Assembly (NCBI GenBank): GCA_003250275.1
Contig: QKGW01000174.1
Span: 1 to 10,093 of the forward strand
Direction of reading: 5' to 3'
DNA length: 10,093 nucleotides
Origin: Alphaproteobacteria bacterium
GTDB taxonomy: Bacteria; Pseudomonadota; Alphaproteobacteria; Rhodospirillales; Rhodospirillaceae
Shown: positions 7,885 through 10,093 of the stretch, piece by piece
Layout: each line of letters opens with the position of its first letter
How positions within the stretch are numbered: position 1 is the first letter of the stretch
Notes under the pieces: generated by a model
What the model was told of the DNA's origin: nothing
The model's database searches: none
What the model saw: the letters and a program-made list of their open reading frames with translations, nothing else
Translations under genes and position numbers: made by a program

Positions 7885-9221
7885 GCGAGGTCGGCCCCGA
7901 AGCCGGTCATCATCGCGGCGAAACCGGGGAAGCTGGTGTCGACGGCGCGCACGTCGTCGATCGCCACCGGTTCGTCGCTCGCCATGCCGAGCACCAGGAA
8001 CGCCATCGCGATGCGGTGGTCGAGGTTGGCGGCGATCGTCGCCCCGCCTTTCGGCGGCTCGCCCGCGCCGGTGACGACGATGTCGTCGCCCTCGGCGCGC
8101 ACCGTAGCGCCGCAGGCGGCGAGGCCGTTGACCACCGCATCGAAGCGGTTGCTCTCCTTGACCCGGAGCTCGGCGAGCCCTTGCATCCGCGTCTCGCCGG
8201 TGGCGCACGCGGCGGCGACGGCGAGAATCGGGTATTCGTCGATCATCGACGGCGCGCGCGCGGGCGGCACCGCCACGCCCTTCAGCGCCGAGGCCTTGAT
8301 GCGCAAGTCGGCGACCGGTTCGCCCGCGACCTCGCGCGGGTTTTCGAGGGCGATGTCGGCGCCCATTTCGAGCAGGGTCTCGAACAGGCCGAAGCGCAGC
8401 GGATTGGTGCCGACCGCTTCGAGAACGATCTCGGAGCCCGGCACGATCAGGGCGGCGACCGCCGGGAACGCGGCGGAGGAGGGGTCGGCGGGCACCACGA
8501 TCGCGCACGGCGACAGGCGCGGCTGGCCGACCAGGGTGATGGTGCGGCTGCCGTCGGCGGCGACGCGCACGTCGAGCTCCGCGCCGAAGCCCTTGAGCAT
8601 CCGCTCGGTGTGGTCGCGCGTCGCCACCGGCTCGATCACCGTGGTCACGCCCGGAGTATTGAGCCCGGCGAGCAGCACCGCCGACTTCACCTGCGCCGAG
8701 GCGACCGGCACGGTGTAGCTGACCGGCGCGGGCGAGGGGTTGCCGCGCATCGCGAGCGGCAGGCGGCCACCCTCGCGCGCCATGAATTCCGCGCCGAACA
8801 GCGAGAGCGGCGCGATCACCCGCTTCATCGGGCGCGAGCGCAGCGAGGCGTCGCCGGTGAAGCAGGCGGTGATCGGGTGGGTGGCGACGAGGCCCATCAC
8901 CAGGCGCGCGCCGGTTCCGGCGTTGCCCATGTCGATCACCTCCGCGGGCTCGCAGAGGCCGCCGACGCCGACGCCGTCGATCGTCCAGACGCCGTCCGCG
9001 CCGCGCGTCACCGTCGCGCCCATCTGGCGCATCGCCTCGGCGGTGCGCAGCACGTCCTCACCTTCGAGCAGGCCCTCGACGGTGGTGCGCCCGACCGCGA
9101 GCGCGCCCATCATCAGCGCGCGGTGGGAGATCGACTTGTCGCCCGGCACGCGGGCGGCGCCCGCGAGGGCCCCGGCGCGGCGCGCGCGCAGCGGATGCGG
9201 GGTGGTGGTGGTGTGGGTCAT
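7881..9221 (-). CDS. aroA: 3-phosphoshikimate 1-carboxyvinyltransferase (EPSP synthase), class II type
   Basis: A 446-residue enzyme that joins PEP to shikimate 3-phosphate in aromatic amino acid synthesis. PGDKSISHRA (27-36) contains the PEP-binding K29. DMGNAGTGARL is at 97-107. SAQVKSAVLLAGLNTPG (175-191), RAPSMIDEYPILA with catalytic D328 (322-334), LRVKES (352-357) and DHRIAM (401-406) complete the active site. The wording of these motifs matches the class II group that includes CP4 EPSPS. Residue 102 is Gly, where CP4 has the Ala linked to glyphosate tolerance. I chose the ATG at 9221: sequence further upstream in the frame is not AroA-like, and GGA lies seven bases before the ATG. It overlaps cmk by 4 nt. 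Confidence 0.97.
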   Translation of the reverse strand: MTHTTTTPHPLRARRAGALAGAARVPGDKSISHRALMMGALAVGRTTVEGLLEGEDVLRTAEAMRQMGATVTRGADGVWTIDGVGVGGLCEPAEVIDMGNAGTGARLVMGLVATHPITACFTGDASLRSRPMKRVIAPLSLFGAEFMAREGGRLPLAMRGNPSPAPVSYTVPVASAQVKSAVLLAGLNTPGVTTVIEPVATRDHTERMLKGFGAELDVRVAADGSRTITLVGQPRLSPCAIVVPADPSSAAFPAVAALIVPGSEIVLEAVGTNPLRFGLFETLLEMGADIALENPREVAGEPVADLRIKASALKGVAVPPARAPSMIDEYPILAVAAACATGETRMQGLAELRVKESNRFDAVVNGLAACGATVRAEGDDIVVTGAGEPPKGGATIAANLDHRIAMAFLVLGMASDEPVAIDDVRAVDTSFPGFAAMMTGFGADLA

Positions 9222-9259
9222 CCTGGCGTCCGTTTCTGCGGTGTTCCGGGGGCGGTGGT

Positions 9260-9288
9260 AGCATAAATGCCGCAACCGCGACAGTCCC
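9260..9288 (-). promoter_or_regulatory. Weak candidate promoter for aroA-cmk
   Basis: On the minus strand, TATGCT (9260-9265) could be a -10 with 4/6 matches. A poor -35 (GGGACT, 9283-9288) lies 17 bases upstream and touches the hairpin at 9287-9309. It is the best candidate seen for aroA, but weak. Confidence 0.25.
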
Positions 9289-9309
9289 GCGCGAAGCATC
9301 TTCGCGCGG
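9287..9309. repeat. Perfect 10-bp inverted repeat in the aroA / FYDLN divergent region
   Basis: CCGCGCGAAG and CTTCGCGCGG are separated by CAT. It sits about 66 bp upstream of aroA and about 150 bp upstream of the plus-strand gene. No T-run follows on either strand, so it is not an obvious terminator. It could be an operator or a leader hairpin; function is unknown. Confidence 0.7.
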
Positions 9310-9370
9310 CGCGGGTTCTGTGTTATCGGGGATTCGAGGGCGATGCGGCGTCACGCCGTGCGAAAACGCT

Positions 9371-9398
9371 TTGACAGGTTATGTGCTTCGTGGCAAAT
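9371..9398 (+). promoter_or_regulatory. Candidate promoter for the FYDLN-acid gene
   Basis: A perfect TTGACA at 9371-9376 is followed, after 16 bases, by GCAAAT (9393-9398), a poor -10 (3/6 matches). It lies about 65 bases upstream of the GTG start and faces the right way. The -35 is convincing, the -10 is not. Confidence 0.4.
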
Positions 9399-9447
9399 GC
9401 GCCTTCCGGCCGCCGTGATTCGGCCTGGCCGTGGCGAAGGCGCCGTT

Positions 9448-9454
9448 AAGGAGG
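9448..9454 (+). promoter_or_regulatory. Strong ribosome binding site of the FYDLN-acid gene
   Basis: AAGGAGG, a perfect Shine-Dalgarno, lies seven bases before the GTG at 9462 and decides that start. It is the strongest in the window. Confidence 0.85.
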
Positions 9455-9461
9455 GTGATTC

Positions 9462-9815
9462 GTGACGAAGCCGGAATGGGGAACCAAGCGCACCTGCCTG
9501 AACTGCGGCACGCGCTTCTACGACATGCAGCGCACGCCGATCGTCTGCCCGAAGTGCGGCAGCGAGAACGTGCCGGACGCGGTCAGCAAGGCGCGCCGCG
9601 GGATGAAGAAGACCACCGCGCATCCGGTGGCCGAGCCGAAGCCGAAAGCGGCGCCGGTTCCGGTCGAGGGTGACGAGGAGGAACTCGACGACGTCGACCT
9701 CGAGGTCGAGGACGACGCCGACGACGAGGGCCTGATCGAGGACACCGACGACCTCGCCGAGGACGACGACATGTCCGAGATGATCGACCACATCGGGCCG
9801 GACGACGAGGACTGA
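9462..9815 (+). CDS. FYDLN-acid family protein (TIGR02300 type), zinc ribbon with acidic tail, unknown function
   Basis: A 117-residue protein starting at GTG after a perfect AAGGAGG. The N-terminal third is a zinc-ribbon-like module with C12, C15, C29 and C32 (CLNC and CPKC). It contains RFYDMQRTPIVCPKCG at 18-33, matching the FYDLN motif that names the family, here with Met-Gln instead of Leu-Asn. A basic linker (SKARRGMKK, 42-50) leads to a Pro/Lys stretch, and then residues 70-117 are almost all Asp and Glu. The acidic tail and zinc ribbon suggest a protein that contacts basic or nucleic-acid-binding partners, but no function is established. The family is typical of alphaproteobacteria and often sits beside aroA and tRNA-Ala. 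No signal peptide or membrane segment is seen. Confidence 0.9.
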   Translation: MTKPEWGTKRTCLNCGTRFYDMQRTPIVCPKCGSENVPDAVSKARRGMKKTTAHPVAEPKPKAAPVPVEGDEEELDDVDLEVEDDADDEGLIEDTDDLAEDDDMSEMIDHIGPDDED

Positions 9816-9830
9816 CGACGGCGGTTTTTC

Positions 9831-9888
9831 GGGATTTTTCGGGCTTTTCGCCCCCTCCGCATTTTTTGCTTGCGGAAGGAAAAATCCC
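9831..9888 (+). terminator. Branched inverted-repeat structure after the FYDLN-acid gene
   Basis: GGGATTTTTC (9831-9840) can pair along 10 bp with 9879-9888. Inside are two smaller hairpins, GGGC/GCCC (9841-9844/9850-9853) and TCCGCA/TGCGGA (9856-9861/9871-9876). T-runs of 4-6 lie throughout the block. It begins 15 bases after the stop codon. It probably ends or protects the mRNA, but it is not a classical terminator because no T-run follows the outer stem. Confidence 0.5.
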
Positions 9889-9913
9889 AGACTAACTTGC
9901 CGCCTCCCATGCA

Positions 9914-9939
9914 CCGCCGGGGACGGAAGAAACCGGCGG
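9914..9939 (+). repeat. Hairpin just upstream of tRNA-Ala
   Basis: CCGCCGG (9914-9920) and CCGGCGG (9933-9939) form a 7-bp stem with a 12-nt loop, ending 11 bases before the tRNA. It may lie in the precursor's 5' leader or in the promoter region. No clear tRNA promoter is seen. Confidence 0.45.
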
Positions 9940-9950
9940 AGCCAAGGTTC

Positions 9951-10026
<76 letters not shown>

Positions 10027-10027
10027 T

Positions 10028-10065
10028 CGAAACCCACCGCCTAAAGCGGTGGGTTTCGTCGTTTC
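10028..10065 (+). terminator. Rho-independent terminator of tRNA-Ala
   Basis: A perfect 13-bp stem (10028-10040 with 10046-10058) has loop CTAAA and is followed by TCGTTT. It starts one base after the tRNA CCA end. The stem ends in AAA/TTT pairs, so it could work in both directions. Confidence 0.85.
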
Positions 10066-10093
10066 CGGCCCGATTTTCCCCAGATTCGTCCAC

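Noticed and set aside
6883..8718. Plus-strand frame of 611 codons
   Set aside because: Spans the 5' end of rpsA, the cmk terminator, cmk and part of aroA on the opposite strand. Low-complexity Ala/Arg/Ser composition.
8016..9266. Plus-strand frame of 416 codons, His/Arg/Gly-rich
   Set aside because: Antisense to aroA; composition follows from GC-rich third positions.

Overview
The window is a GC-rich stretch of a proteobacterial chromosome carrying conserved housekeeping genes. Gene order and protein types point to an alphaproteobacterium, most likely Rhodospirillales-like. The evidence is the order tRNA-Ala, FYDLN-acid protein, aroA, cmk, rpsA, ihfB, lapA, pyrF, trpF, trpB, trpA, accD, together with a class II (CP4-like) AroA and the FYDLN-acid family. 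The genus cannot be named from the sequence alone.

Right end (9222-10093): a 240-bp divergent region separates aroA (minus) from a small zinc-ribbon/acidic-tail protein (plus). That gene is followed by a structured spacer, tRNA-Ala(GGC) with encoded CCA, and a strong hairpin terminator. Middle (5397-9221, minus strand): aroA (shikimate pathway) and cmk (CMP kinase) overlap by 4 nt and end at a good intrinsic terminator. A leader and rpsA (ribosomal protein S1, six S1 domains) follow, closed by another clear terminator.

Left half (1-5149, minus strand): ihfB (nucleoid protein IHF beta), lapA (small membrane protein), pyrF (OMP decarboxylase), trpF, trpB and trpA (late tryptophan synthesis) run in one direction, then accD (acetyl-CoA carboxylase beta subunit), cut off by the window edge. 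ihfB-lapA, pyrF-trpF and trpB-trpA are tightly packed. lapA-pyrF holds a 9-bp hairpin, and trpA-accD holds a 187-bp region built from two inverted copies of a hairpin-rich repeat.

Most of the window is ordinary, and I see no phage, IS element, CRISPR array or defence system. Three things deserve a second look. The AccD homologue has an intact zinc finger but lacks both Gly-Gly pairs that normally form the carboxyltransferase oxyanion holes. The trpA-accD spacer holds the inverted repeat pair. Several strong non-coding structures flank the FYDLN-acid gene, whose family has no known function.
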